From positions 1 through 39,684 of the forward strand of contig JAJRVJ010000016.1 in assembly GCA_024277435.1 (NCBI GenBank): a DNA stretch of 39,684 nucleotides. The letters are read 5' to 3'. Position numbers and translations under genes: made by a program. Positions 23,185-32,217 of the stretch are shown here, piece after piece. This DNA comes from Patescibacteria group bacterium. GTDB lineage: Bacteria; Patescibacteriota; Patescibacteriia; UBA9570. The notes beneath the pieces are model-generated. The model did not search any database. It was not told where the DNA came from and worked only from the letters and a program-made list of their open reading frames with translations. How positions within the stretch are numbered: the stretch's first letter is position 1; each line of letters begins with the position of its first letter.

Positions 23185-26019
23185 TTAATTAGCTAGTTGT
23201 GTTCCGCCGGAAAAACCAAAGCCATATCCCTTCCAGCTAAATAGTTGTTTAAGTTCTTTCTTCTTACTACGATAATTCCATACCCGCACCCGTGACTCAT
23301 CACTAAGCTGACTAGTTACCAACTCACTATCCCAATCATTATTAGAATCAATCTCACCTACACCAATACCACTGCTATATGATTTACCAAATGGATATTC
23401 TTGTAACCACAACTTAGCCTTACCGGATTTAGTAATATTATATAGGCTTATCCATGAATTAGTGCTAGAAAATAACACAAGTTCATCGGAATAGGAATTA
23501 TCAACGTCAGCAACGTGTATATCTACTGTATCAGAAAATCCTTCTGATATCCATGTTCGGCGCTGCTGCTTAAGCTTGTTCTTAGTTGAAAGTTTATATA
23601 CAAATAACGCATCCTCCATCCCACGAACATCTGTGACTAGCACTATTAAGCGCAATCGATTTGCGCTACCGAATTCACCAATTCCAACTGCACTGGCACT
23701 ATACGATGCTGGTAAGAACTTCGTAGCAACCTTGTGGAATCGTTTAGATTGAGTAATCTTATAGAGCTTCACTTTCTTTCCTGAATATTCCTTTGTAGTT
23801 ACTGCGATGTCTGCCTTGCTATCACCTGTGATATCACCAACCGCAACATCAATACCTCCCGTATAATTCTTATACGGTGTAATTGCATGTAATTTTTTTA
23901 ACTTACCTGCGTTTGTATACTTATATAATTTCATTTGCGGAACACCCTCCAACGATACTGTAATGAGATTCTCCTTTCCATTACCTGTCACATCAGCGTG
24001 ATATACACTAATCCCACCGGTATAGTCTTCACCATATGGGCTCTTGCTCACCAGCTCATTACCGTCTTGATCATAAACAGCTAGTAGACCACCATTACCC
24101 TCTCCACTTGCAACGATGATTTCATTATCAGCGTCACCGTCAAGATCGGCCTGAGTTATGGAATACGCGCCAGTCACTTGCGTTAATGCAAACCAATTTG
24201 AAAGATTATTTCCCGAATCGTTAAAAATACGCACCTGAGGATTTCCATCTGAGTATGGAACGGTGGCTACAGTTTCATTTCTGCGATCGGTAAGCATTTG
24301 TACATCAAAATTGCGTACGGCCTTATTTTTCTTATATACAAATGAGAGACTTCCATTTCCATTTGTTCCAACGCGTTCGTATAGCTCGTCATTTACTGAT
24401 ACAGAAAATAAACGATTAGCCGGTAAATCACCTATTGTGTATGTAGTATTGGCTTTTTTGTTATTAGGAGTTTCCACCCACTGCATACGATAATTATCCT
24501 GCGCACCTCCCCAATCGATATTTGATATCACTGAGGATTTCTTGCCAGGTACAGCTGTAATATTTAATGCTGTATCATTCGAAGATGGCTGGTCATCATA
24601 TGTTACTTGCCCTGTATATTTTATAGTATTCACCCTACCACTATGTAATTGCGTAGTTGGCGCAGCGGTATATGTCATTGTGGAGTTTGCTGGCGCATCA
24701 ACCTCAAGATACACTACTGTATAATCATCAAAAGTATGATAGTAGAGATTATCATAATAATTTCCATTTTGATCATATACAATATATGAATCGTAATCAC
24801 TATCTAGTTTAAATTTTAAGCGCACATATGGCATATCTTGTGTATCACTATTGGTTACCTCAGCTGTTGCTGTAGTGCTAGACCCAGTATTATCTGTATA
24901 TTCAACAGCTGTATCAAATGAGTTTTTATTCACTACCGTATGCTCTATTCCATCAGGACTTACACGAAGTATTGTAAAATGATATTTTCCATCAGGTTGC
25001 GCTAAATTACCACCAGCACCACCAGTGATAAGCTGATAGAACCCCCTCGTAATTGTGTTAATATCATCATTTGTTAAATATCGAAAATCATACCCTTGTG
25101 AGTGCCCTACTATGGCCATGTCCACAGCACTTTCATCTATTACCCGAGCCAACTGATCACGATTATCGGTATCTACATAACAACAGGCGCTATTATTCGC
25201 CCAATCTGGTCTTAATAAAGGGTGATGAAAAAAAGCTATACTATACTCCTGCTCATCGCTTGATAAATTCTCATCAAGCCAATCAAATGTGGCCTGATCA
25301 ACGCTTCCCTTCGAATCCGATCCGGCTGTGGAAATTCCTGTAAAATGCGTATTTGCAAAATCAAAACTATAATCATCAACTCCAAAATAGTCCTCAAATA
25401 CATTTAAACCGGGCCCATAATCATGATTACCAGCAATTGGATACATTGGAGCTATAGATTCATCCAAGGCCTCCAGAACAGCATCGTACATCTGCTCCAT
25501 CGTATCTGTATTGCTACTTCCCTGAACCAAGTCTCCGGAGTTTGTGTAAAAGACAGGATTAATAACGTTAATCTGCGAAATAAGTGTTTCGAATACAGGG
25601 TTTACATCAATGGTACCCTTTGCCTGATTATCAGACAGGGCCACAAAATAGAATTCATCTCCATACTCATGCCACGGCTCAATAACGATAGTCTCGCTAT
25701 CACCGGCTGCAACCGTAATTTGAAATTCAAGCGTGGTATCAGTTTTTGTTAATCCAGCTTCTGCATCATAATTATCTACCGTTACAAAATCAGGATCAAT
25801 ATTCTCGATATGAATAGTGATTATTTCCGCTTCAGTATCTGGATTATTTGCCACCAACGTACAACTCGGCGTTTGCATACGTACCGTATGCGTTGAATCT
25901 ACCGTTGTGCGAACAAAACAATCGGTTGCGCTAACACTCGTAGCCGCCTGACTAGCTAACGGCAAAATAGATGCTATAAACGCAATGGCGATAGTAAATA
26001 AATGTAGACGATATTTCAT
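23185..26019 (-). CDS. Secreted calcineurin-like phosphoesterase with FG-GAP/VCBS repeats
   Basis: 944 aa from ATG 26019; a GTG at 26028 lies at the predicted +1. A signal peptide (ending LASQAA) precedes a short beta domain and a metallophosphoesterase domain at about 110-360, with LSDNQ, YTNSGDLV, IAGNHDYG, AFFHHPL and AIVGHSQGY. Two usual His ligands (DxH and GHxH) are Gln here. Beta-rich linkers follow, and the last ~400 residues hold FG-GAP/VCBS-like propeller repeats with DxDxD calcium loops (ADLDGDADNEIIVAS, GDITGDSKADIAVTT). It is probably a cell-surface enzyme or adhesin. Confidence 0.8.
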   Translation of the reverse strand: MKYRLHLFTIAIAFIASILPLASQAATSVSATDCFVRTTVDSTHTVRMQTPSCTLVANNPDTEAEIITIHIENIDPDFVTVDNYDAEAGLTKTDTTLEFQITVAAGDSETIVIEPWHEYGDEFYFVALSDNQAKGTIDVNPVFETLISQINVINPVFYTNSGDLVQGSSNTDTMEQMYDAVLEALDESIAPMYPIAGNHDYGPGLNVFEDYFGVDDYSFDFANTHFTGISTAGSDSKGSVDQATFDWLDENLSSDEQEYSIAFFHHPLLRPDWANNSACCYVDTDNRDQLARVIDESAVDMAIVGHSQGYDFRYLTNDDINTITRGFYQLITGGAGGNLAQPDGKYHFTILRVSPDGIEHTVVNKNSFDTAVEYTDNTGSSTTATAEVTNSDTQDMPYVRLKFKLDSDYDSYIVYDQNGNYYDNLYYHTFDDYTVVYLEVDAPANSTMTYTAAPTTQLHSGRVNTIKYTGQVTYDDQPSSNDTALNITAVPGKKSSVISNIDWGGAQDNYRMQWVETPNNKKANTTYTIGDLPANRLFSVSVNDELYERVGTNGNGSLSFVYKKNKAVRNFDVQMLTDRRNETVATVPYSDGNPQVRIFNDSGNNLSNWFALTQVTGAYSITQADLDGDADNEIIVASGEGNGGLLAVYDQDGNELVSKSPYGEDYTGGISVYHADVTGNGKENLITVSLEGVPQMKLYKYTNAGKLKKLHAITPYKNYTGGIDVAVGDITGDSKADIAVTTKEYSGKKVKLYKITQSKRFHKVATKFLPASYSASAVGIGEFGSANRLRLIVLVTDVRGMEDALFVYKLSTKNKLKQQRRTWISEGFSDTVDIHVADVDNSYSDELVLFSSTNSWISLYNITKSGKAKLWLQEYPFGKSYSSGIGVGEIDSNNDWDSELVTSQLSDESRVRVWNYRSKKKELKQLFSWKGYGFGFSGGTQLAN

Positions 26020-26034
26020 AGAGATCACGCTAAT

Positions 26035-26063
26035 ACCATAGCGTATATATAGGGTCGAATCAA
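26035..26063 (-). promoter_or_regulatory. Promoter of the metallophosphoesterase gene
   Basis: Minus-strand TTGATT (26058-26063), 17-bp spacer, TATGGT (26035-26040). The predicted start is near 26028, either leaderless on GTG 26028 or 9 nt before ATG 26019. It lies directly after the sufU stop. Confidence 0.5.
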
Positions 26064-26064
26064 G

Positions 26065-26433
26065 CTACTCGGCTTCCGAACTTATACGCGTAACAGCCTG
26101 TAACGGGAGCAAAGCGCACTTTAAGCGCGTGGGACTAAGTTCAATACCTAACAGCTCTAATACAAAGTCTTTTTCCAGCCCCTTAATATCTTCCATAGTC
26201 TTCCCTTTTAACTCTTCCGAGAGTAATGATGCCGATGCTGTACTCACCGCACAGCCCTCCCCGTCAAAACCAACTGCATCAACTCTACCAGCCTCATCGA
26301 GATGAATGGAGAATGTAAAGGTATCGCCACAAGTTGGGTTTAATTCTTTGCGAACAAACGTAGCATCTTTAAGTAGGCCAAAATTCTGTGGATCTTTATA
26401 ATGTTCTAAAATTTGCTCTTGATATGGATCCAT
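26065..26433 (-). CDS. sufU: SufU-like Fe-S scaffold / sulfur-transfer protein
   Basis: 122 aa. The three conserved Cys sites of the IscU/SufU family are present: ELNPTCGDTFTFSI, GEGCAVSTASASLLSE and TRLKCALLPLQAV. It receives sulfur from SufS and feeds cluster assembly on SufBCD. It is shorter than Bacillus SufU (~147 aa), with a compact segment before the third Cys. It is the last gene of rrf2-sufCBDSU and starts directly after sufS. Confidence 0.92.
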   Translation of the reverse strand: MDPYQEQILEHYKDPQNFGLLKDATFVRKELNPTCGDTFTFSIHLDEAGRVDAVGFDGEGCAVSTASASLLSEELKGKTMEDIKGLEKDFVLELLGIELSPTRLKCALLPLQAVTRISSEAE

Positions 26434-26434
26434 A

Positions 26435-27643
26435 TTATTTAAACGTTTCTTTTACCTTCTCTAAACCAATAACTAATCGATCAACATCTTCCTGTGTATT
26501 ATACACGTATATGCTAGCCCGCGCTGTAGCGGAAACATTCCAATGCTGCATCAACGGTTGTGCGCAATGATGACCAGCTCGAATAGCCACGTTATTGTCA
26601 TTAAGAATATGTGCTATATCATGCGGATGAATACCCTGCAATGTAAATGATGCGATACTACTGCGTTGTTGCATATCGCTTGGTCCTAATACTGATAGTC
26701 CACCAACACTCTGTAATTGCTTTAGTAGATATTCGTATAATTCTTCAACATAGATATTAAGAGTATCTATACCGATACCTTGGAGATATTCTAATGCGGC
26801 GCCAAATCCAACAACACCCGCAATATTAGGTGTTCCCGCTTCAAACTTACTTGGTAGTTCTGCCCAGGTGGATTGCTGGCACGTCACTTCACGTATCATA
26901 TCGCCACCACCTTGCCATGGAGGCATTTTGTCTAACCACTCACGTTTTCCGTATAATATACCGACACCGGTTGGCCCCATCATTTTATGGGCTGAAAACG
27001 CTAAAAAATCACAATCAAGTTTTTGTACATCAATCACTTGATGCGGCGCACTTTGCGCAGCGTCCACAATTACTGGAATATCATACTGGTGCGCTAATTC
27101 AATTATTGTTTCAATAGGGTGTACGATACCCGACGCATTGGATATGTGACCAATTGATACAATAGCTACGCTATCATCAAATTTGTCTGCGAGTGCATCT
27201 AGATTAAGACTACCATCATCATTAAGGTCAAACCAACGCAATTCTGCATCGTAACGCTCTGCAATAATCTGCCATGGAACCAAATTACTATGATGCTCCG
27301 TGGGGCTTAGTAAAATAACACTCCCCTTCTTCAGTACTAATTCACCCAACGAGTTTGCTACTAAATTTAGGCTAGCTGTTGTACCACTTGTGAAAATAAT
27401 TTCTTCACGCTGCTTTGCATTAATAAATGCTTGTGTAGAATCACGCACAGCTTCATACATTGCTGTTGCCTTCTCGCTTAAATCATATAGCCCTCGGTGC
27501 ACATTAGCATTACTTGTACTATAAAAATTCGTAATGGCATCAATTACTACTCGAGGCTTCTGCGTAGATGCAGCGTTATCCAAAAATGCAACATCGCTGT
27601 TGGCTAGTAGTGGAAAATCTTTTTGAGGTGCCCCATTAAACAT
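26435..27643 (-). CDS. sufS: Cysteine desulfurase SufS
   Basis: 402 aa, fold-type I PLP enzyme: VAFLDNAASTQKPRVVIDAI, VHRGLYDLSEKAT, IIFTSGTTASLNLVA, the PLP-lysine motif DFLAFSAHKMMGPTGVGILYG, and the catalytic Cys in AIRAGHHCAQPLM. It extracts sulfur from cysteine for Fe-S cluster assembly. It overlaps sufD by 8 nt and abuts sufU. Confidence 0.97.
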   Translation of the reverse strand: MFNGAPQKDFPLLANSDVAFLDNAASTQKPRVVIDAITNFYSTSNANVHRGLYDLSEKATAMYEAVRDSTQAFINAKQREEIIFTSGTTASLNLVANSLGELVLKKGSVILLSPTEHHSNLVPWQIIAERYDAELRWFDLNDDGSLNLDALADKFDDSVAIVSIGHISNASGIVHPIETIIELAHQYDIPVIVDAAQSAPHQVIDVQKLDCDFLAFSAHKMMGPTGVGILYGKREWLDKMPPWQGGGDMIREVTCQQSTWAELPSKFEAGTPNIAGVVGFGAALEYLQGIGIDTLNIYVEELYEYLLKQLQSVGGLSVLGPSDMQQRSSIASFTLQGIHPHDIAHILNDNNVAIRAGHHCAQPLMQHWNVSATARASIYVYNTQEDVDRLVIGLEKVKETFK

Positions 27644-28409
27644 ATTCTAAACGTTTCTCAATAATTGCGTATAATTGTTTTCGAATGGTTTCATTAGTAA
27701 ATTCATCAATAATACCCTCTAGAAAACCTTGCACAATCATACGCTTACCATCTTCAAACTCTATGCCTCTACTCTGCAAATAGAATAACTTTTCATCATC
27801 AATGCGTGTGATAGCCGAACTGTGCGCCACCTGCACATCGTTGGTATCAATTTCTAATTGTGGAATTGCATCGCTGCGCGATCGTTCACCTAATAGTAAC
27901 GTATCTTCCGTGAGTGTTGCATCGGTATCTTTGCCAGATTGTGCAATTTTAATATTGCCCTTAAAATCTGCGTACGCCCTATCGAATAATACACCGTGTA
28001 CATAAATATGTCCTGACGTATGCTTTCCTAAATGATTACTCCAATAATTCATGGCAAATTTATCTTGCTCCTTGCCTAGAAAAATTCCTTTATGGTCGCT
28101 AGAAGATCCATCACCAACGTGCTGTGTAACAATTTCGTGTTCAGTAGAGCCGCTCATAATTGCAGAGCGCCATTGAATTGATGCATCTTTTTGTAGAGTG
28201 GCTTCTTTAAATACCTTGCCTTCTCCAGAGAATACAGAAATATATTCTACCGAGGCATTTTCCTTTACTTCAATATACGTAACTGCACGATGACTCGTAT
28301 CAATTACCGTAGCAGTAATTCCAGCATTAATAATAATACGCAAGTCTTCTCCATTACTTGGTAACTCTACTATTTCTTGCTGGTTTGAAATATGAATATC
28401 TTGCGCCAT
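27636..28409 (-). CDS. sufD: SufD-like Fe-S assembly protein
   Basis: 257 aa. The C-terminal SufBD core is clear: SSDHKGIFLGKEQDKFAMNYWSNH, ADFKGNIKI, DTLLLGERSRSDAIPQLEIDTNDVQVAHSSAITRIDDEKLFYLQSRGIEFEDGKRMI. It is shorter than the ~400-aa E. coli SufD because the N-terminal helical region is missing, as in minimal Suf systems. It would pair with SufB and SufC in the SufBC2D scaffold. Confidence 0.9.
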   Translation of the reverse strand: MAQDIHISNQQEIVELPSNGEDLRIIINAGITATVIDTSHRAVTYIEVKENASVEYISVFSGEGKVFKEATLQKDASIQWRSAIMSGSTEHEIVTQHVGDGSSSDHKGIFLGKEQDKFAMNYWSNHLGKHTSGHIYVHGVLFDRAYADFKGNIKIAQSGKDTDATLTEDTLLLGERSRSDAIPQLEIDTNDVQVAHSSAITRIDDEKLFYLQSRGIEFEDGKRMIVQGFLEGIIDEFTNETIRKQLYAIIEKRLEYV

Positions 28410-28416
28410 GCTATTA

Positions 28417-29856
28417 TTATCCTACGGATCCTTCCATTTCTAATTCAATTAAACGATTCATTTCAACGGCGTATTCAAGTGGTAGTGTTTTCACAATAGG
28501 TTCAATAAATCCATTCACTACCATTGCGTGTGCCTCCGCTTCCGTCATACCACGGGACATTAAATAAAATACCTCTTCTTCTCCAATTTTTCCTACTGTA
28601 GCCTCATGACCAATTGTTACATCATTATTATGTACGTTCATATCAGGAATCGTGTCAGACGTTGAGTGATCATCAAGAATTAATGCATCACAAATAACGC
28701 GCGCTACCGCGCCTTTAGCTTTCGGCCCAATGGTTAATTGTCCACGATAAATAGAGTGTCCATTATCTTTACTCATCGATTTCATAATAACGCTTGAGGT
28801 TGTATCTGGAGCGACATGAATTACCTTCGCGCCTGTATCTTGAATCTGATCCTTACCAGCAAACGCGATTCCTAAATGCTCAGCATGAGCGCCCCGCCCC
28901 TGCAAGATACTACATGGATACAGCATCGTTACTTGGCTTCCCATATTTCCACCAACCCATTCAATTCTACCATCTTCACCCACTAAGGCTCGTTTGGTAT
29001 TTAAATTATAGGTGTCTTTACTCCAATTTTCTACACTAGAATACCGTAGACGGGCCTTCTTTTTAATGAATACCTCTACACATCCAGCATGCAAGGAATT
29101 TGAATCATATTTTGGAGCTGAGCACCCTTCAATATAATGCGCATCAGCACCCTCCTCAATAATAATAAGTGTATGCTCGAACTGCCCCATATTTTGCGCA
29201 TTCATTCGGAAGTACGCTTGCATGGGTGCGCTTACATGCACGCCTTTCGGAACATATAGAAATGTACCACCACTCCATACTGCTGCATGTAAGGCTGCAA
29301 ATTTATGATCATTAATTGGCACGCAGCGCTTCATGAAGTACTCTTGTACAATATCCGGATACTTTTGCACCGCCACATCCATATCTTCAAAAATTACACC
29401 AAGCTTTTCCCATTTTTCTTTCAATTTATGATACACCACCGAAGATTCATACTGCGCTCCTACGCCAGCGAGTACCTGACGCTCGGCTTCAGGAATGCCT
29501 AACTTCTCAAATGTTTCTTTAATCTCTGGCGATACATCATCCCATGATTTTGTCATGTCTTCATTAATTTCTCCCGGTGCTGCATAATAAATAATTTCAT
29601 CAAAATCTAGCTTTGATAAATCTGGCCCCCATGCTGGCAATGCCTTTTCATTAAATACACGTAATCCTTCCAAGCGGATATCAAGCATCCACTCTGGTTC
29701 ATTTTTTTCTGAAGATATTTTACGCACTAGCTCTTCACTTAAACCACGTGTAGCATACTTGGTGTACTCTGAAGAATTACGATGATCAAACGTTTCACGC
29801 TTTAAATCGGAAAATATTTTATCGGTTGTATCTAAGGTTTTTTGTGGGACAGCCAT
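28417..29856 (-). CDS. sufB: SufB Fe-S cluster scaffold
   Basis: 479 aa from ATG 29856 (MAVPQKTLDTT...); the ORF-track start at 29880 would overlap sufC. SufB landmarks: VYHKLKEKWEKLGVIFEDMD, FVPKGV-type LYVPKGVHVSAPMQAYFR, GADAHYIEGCSAP, RYSSVENWSKDTYNLNTKRA and VGHEATVGKIGEEEVFYLMSRGMTEAEA-like ending. It is the main scaffold on which new clusters are built. It starts 11 nt after sufC and is followed 7 nt later by sufD. Confidence 0.97.
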   Translation of the reverse strand: MAVPQKTLDTTDKIFSDLKRETFDHRNSSEYTKYATRGLSEELVRKISSEKNEPEWMLDIRLEGLRVFNEKALPAWGPDLSKLDFDEIIYYAAPGEINEDMTKSWDDVSPEIKETFEKLGIPEAERQVLAGVGAQYESSVVYHKLKEKWEKLGVIFEDMDVAVQKYPDIVQEYFMKRCVPINDHKFAALHAAVWSGGTFLYVPKGVHVSAPMQAYFRMNAQNMGQFEHTLIIIEEGADAHYIEGCSAPKYDSNSLHAGCVEVFIKKKARLRYSSVENWSKDTYNLNTKRALVGEDGRIEWVGGNMGSQVTMLYPCSILQGRGAHAEHLGIAFAGKDQIQDTGAKVIHVAPDTTSSVIMKSMSKDNGHSIYRGQLTIGPKAKGAVARVICDALILDDHSTSDTIPDMNVHNNDVTIGHEATVGKIGEEEVFYLMSRGMTEAEAHAMVVNGFIEPIVKTLPLEYAVEMNRLIELEMEGSVG

Positions 29857-29867
29857 ATCTCTATAAA

Positions 29868-30626
29868 TTATCGTAACCAATCATAACCCTTATCTTCCAC
29901 TTCTGCAGCAAACTCTTTACCACCAGACCGGGCGATCTTTCCATCAATTAATACATGTACATAATCTGGCGTAATGTATTCTAGAATGCGATTATAATGT
30001 GTAATCATTAATACGCTCATATCGGTTTTAGCTTTTAATGTATTTACGCCATCGCACACAATACGTAGTGCATCCACATCTAATCCAGAATCTGTTTCAT
30101 CTAGCACGGCAACAGCTGGTTGTAGCAGAGCCATTTGCAGCATCTCGGATTTCTTCTTTTCACCGCCAGAAAAACCAGCGTTTAAATAGCGTTCAGAGAA
30201 ATCTGGATTGATTTTCAATTCCTGCATGTATTCTTCCAGCATTTTTTTGAACTTAAATACAGATAGCTTTTTGTGGTCTGGATTTTTAGCCTTTTGCTTA
30301 GCATTATATATAGAGCGCAAAAATGTAAGTAACTTTACGCCAGGAATTTCCTTTGGGTATTGAAAAGCTAAAAATAATCCAAGATTAGCTCGCTTATCAG
30401 CCGAGAGCTCAACAATATTCTCACCTTTAAACCAAATCTCTCCCGATTCTACAGTGTACGCTGGATGCCCAGCGATGACCTGAGACAATGTGGTTTCGCC
30501 AGATCCATTAGGGCCCATAATTGCATGAATCTCTCCAGGTTTAATTTCTAACGAAATACCTTTAAGTACAGTTGTGTCTTCTATAGAAACAACGAGATCT
30601 TTGATAGTTAGTGTAGTATCACTCAT
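29868..30626 (-). CDS. sufC: SufC ATPase with altered Walker A (Lys to Glu)
   Basis: 252 aa ABC ATPase of the Suf system. The Q-loop (FLAFQYPKEIPGV), signature (NAGFSGGEKKKSEMLQ), Walker B (AVAVLDETDSGLDVDAL) and H-loop (MLMITHYNR) are intact. However, the Walker A reads GPNGSGETTLSQ instead of GPNGSGKTTLS: the codon is GAA rather than AAA/AAG. That Lys contacts the ATP phosphates, so the encoded protein would be expected to lose ATPase activity, although one base change would restore it. It lies 6 nt after rrf2 and 11 nt before sufB. Confidence 0.95.
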   Translation of the reverse strand: MSDTTLTIKDLVVSIEDTTVLKGISLEIKPGEIHAIMGPNGSGETTLSQVIAGHPAYTVESGEIWFKGENIVELSADKRANLGLFLAFQYPKEIPGVKLLTFLRSIYNAKQKAKNPDHKKLSVFKFKKMLEEYMQELKINPDFSERYLNAGFSGGEKKKSEMLQMALLQPAVAVLDETDSGLDVDALRIVCDGVNTLKAKTDMSVLMITHYNRILEYITPDYVHVLIDGKIARSGGKEFAAEVEDKGYDWLR

Positions 30627-30632
30627 ATTATG

Positions 30633-31031
30633 TTATATAATTTCTTGTAACGTTTTATGCTCTAATAATGTATAAAGGTCCGCCTTTAATGTGTTCCAAA
30701 CCGGTTTAGTTAGGCAAGTTTCTTGAACTGGACACGACGCATCTTCATGCATGCATCGCACCATTTGTAAGTTACCCTCAATTGCTTCAATTATCTCTCG
30801 TAATGTAATCTGCTCGGCAGATTTAGCGAGTTGATAACCACCTGTTTTACCCTCTTTACTCTTTACTAGCCCAGCCTGTTTAAGGGGTGTTACGAGCTTA
30901 GATAAGTATTTCGATGAAATGTTATGCGCATCAGCAATCTCTTGAAGTGACACAAAATTACCGGCTGATTGCTTTGCCAGCTCAACCATGATAAGTAATC
31001 CGTAATCTACTTTAGTAGTTACTGTAAACAT
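30633..31031 (-). CDS. Rrf2-family Fe-S regulator (IscR/SufR-like)
   Basis: 132 aa from ATG 31031 (MFTVTTKVDYGLLI...). The ORF-track start TTG 31070 is the -35 box. The winged helix reads VDYGLLIMVELAKQS... SLQEIADAHNISSKYLSKLVTPLKQAGLVKSKEGKTGGYQLAK. Three Cys with spacing C-x6-C-x5-C (RCMHEDASCPVQETC) fit a [2Fe-2S] site like that of IscR (C-x5-C-x5-C). As first gene before sufCBDSU it most likely senses Fe-S supply and controls its own operon through the palindrome at 31032-31056. Confidence 0.92.
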   Translation of the reverse strand: MFTVTTKVDYGLLIMVELAKQSAGNFVSLQEIADAHNISSKYLSKLVTPLKQAGLVKSKEGKTGGYQLAKSAEQITLREIIEAIEGNLQMVRCMHEDASCPVQETCLTKPVWNTLKADLYTLLEHKTLQEII

Positions 31032-31056
31032 AACTACTACTAATATAGTAGGAGTT
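31032..31056. promoter_or_regulatory. Palindromic Rrf2 operator over the suf -10 box
   Basis: A 25-bp inverted repeat: AACT and AGTT outer arms, CTACTA and TAGTAG inner arms, centre ATA, with only one mismatched position (A36/G52). It covers the -10 box and extends to the base before the ATG, so binding would block transcription. Its length and dyad layout resemble IscR type 1 sites. Confidence 0.75.
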
Positions 31057-31070
31057 AAATAAAATGTCAA
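31042..31070 (-). promoter_or_regulatory. Promoter of the rrf2-suf operon
   Basis: Minus-strand TTGACA (31065-31070), 17-bp spacer, TATATT (31042-31047). The predicted start is about 31035, leaving a leader of about 3-4 nt before ATG 31031. Confidence 0.85.
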
Positions 31071-31078
31071 TTCAATGG

Positions 31079-31558
31079 CTAAAGATCCGTAGTGAGGTAA
31101 TATAATAACACTCCACCAACTACCGAAACATTCAGTGATTCTTTATGCCCTCGCATTGGAAGATGCACTATCTCATCACACACTTTCAACTCATCTTCTT
31201 GCAACCCTTCAACTTCAGCTCCAAATACTACCGCGATTTTATCCGTATAACTAGCTTCTGTGTACAATGTACTATCATCAGTTAATTCAGCGGCAACTAT
31301 TTGATAGCCCTCTTTTTTAAGAGCAGCAATAGCTTCAAGTGAAGATTCATATTGTTCCCACGGCACAGTTTTTTCTGCACCTAATGAAACTTTCCATAAT
31401 CGCTTGTTATCTGGCGTACCGGTAATTCCACAACACACGATTTTGGTTATCCCCGCCGCATCGGCTGTACGGAAAAACGCACCAACATTATAGAGTGAAC
31501 GAATATTCGATAGTACAACGACTATATCACGCCGCACCTTACTTGTAGGCTTTACCAT
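31079..31558 (-). CDS. TrmH/SpoU-family RNA 2'-O-methyltransferase
   Basis: 159 aa, SPOUT fold. Motif 1 reads LSNIRSLYNVGAFFRTADAAGI, motif 2 VVFGAEVEGLQEDEL, and motif 3 VHLPMRGHKESLNVSVVGGVLLYYL, with the SLNVS knot residues. It uses S-adenosylmethionine to 2'-O-methylate tRNA or rRNA; the target cannot be told from sequence. It lacks the N-terminal substrate domain of RlmB. Its start overlaps the nitroreductase end by 20 nt. Confidence 0.88.
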   Translation of the reverse strand: MVKPTSKVRRDIVVVLSNIRSLYNVGAFFRTADAAGITKIVCCGITGTPDNKRLWKVSLGAEKTVPWEQYESSLEAIAALKKEGYQIVAAELTDDSTLYTEASYTDKIAVVFGAEVEGLQEDELKVCDEIVHLPMRGHKESLNVSVVGGVLLYYLTTDL

Positions 31559-32114
31559 ACATATCCTTAAATGCCATATCCTTTAAGGCTTGCCGAGTTC
31601 GTGGTTTACGCTCCTTAGCACGAGTACGATCATCAAGATCGGATAACTTTCCTGGATACCCCATAGCCATAACGGCAAATACACTTGAAGATACGGGTAC
31701 TTTCAAGGCTTTTTTTACCGCCTTATGGTCGAACCCACCCATCTGATGGCAGCGCAACCCTTCATACTGTGCCTGTAACACAAAGCTCATCATAGCCATC
31801 CCAGTATCATATTCGAAATAATCTGTATTTTCGTACGATGGATCATCTTTTTTATTTGCACACACCACAACAAGTACAGGAGCTGCTTTTGCCCAAGCAT
31901 TACCACGTGACAATGTGGCTTCAAGCAATTTACGCTTTGGAGATTTCTTATCAAGAATAATAAAACGCCAGGGCTGACTATTGCTACTAGAAGGCGCCCA
32001 TCGAGCTGCTTCTAAGCAGTTTAGTACAGTGGCTTTGGATAGAGATTTTTTAGCATAGGCTCGACCACTTTTACGCCGATTTATAATAGCTGCTAATTTT
32101 CGCTTTGAATTCAT
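31539..32114 (-). CDS. Nitroreductase-family flavoprotein
   Basis: 191 aa. The FMN-binding N-terminus is clear (INRRKSGRAYAKKSLSKATVLNCLEAARWAPSSSNSQPWRFIIL). The middle reads DTGMAMMSFVLQAQYEGLRCHQMGGFDHKAVKKAL, and VFAVMAMGYPGK is the usual C-terminal strand. These enzymes use FMN and NAD(P)H to reduce nitro compounds, quinones or flavins; the substrate is unknown. A TTGATA, 16-bp spacer, TATTAT promoter candidate lies upstream of ATG 32114. Confidence 0.88.
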   Translation of the reverse strand: MNSKRKLAAIINRRKSGRAYAKKSLSKATVLNCLEAARWAPSSSNSQPWRFIILDKKSPKRKLLEATLSRGNAWAKAAPVLVVVCANKKDDPSYENTDYFEYDTGMAMMSFVLQAQYEGLRCHQMGGFDHKAVKKALKVPVSSSVFAVMAMGYPGKLSDLDDRTRAKERKPRTRQALKDMAFKDMYGKAYK

Positions 32115-32181
32115 TGATATTTAGTGATAAATAATAAAGATACTAATAATACTATCAAAATACCAATATATTGCCCAACTC

Positions 32182-32209
32182 TTGCATTATTTTGAATTTC
32201 CGCTATACT
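32182..32209 (+). promoter_or_regulatory. Promoter of rpmB
   Basis: TTGCAT (32182-32187), 16-bp spacer, TATACT (32204-32209); predicted start 1-2 nt before ATG 32218, so nearly leaderless. Confidence 0.65.
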
Positions 32210-32217
32210 ACTCCGGT

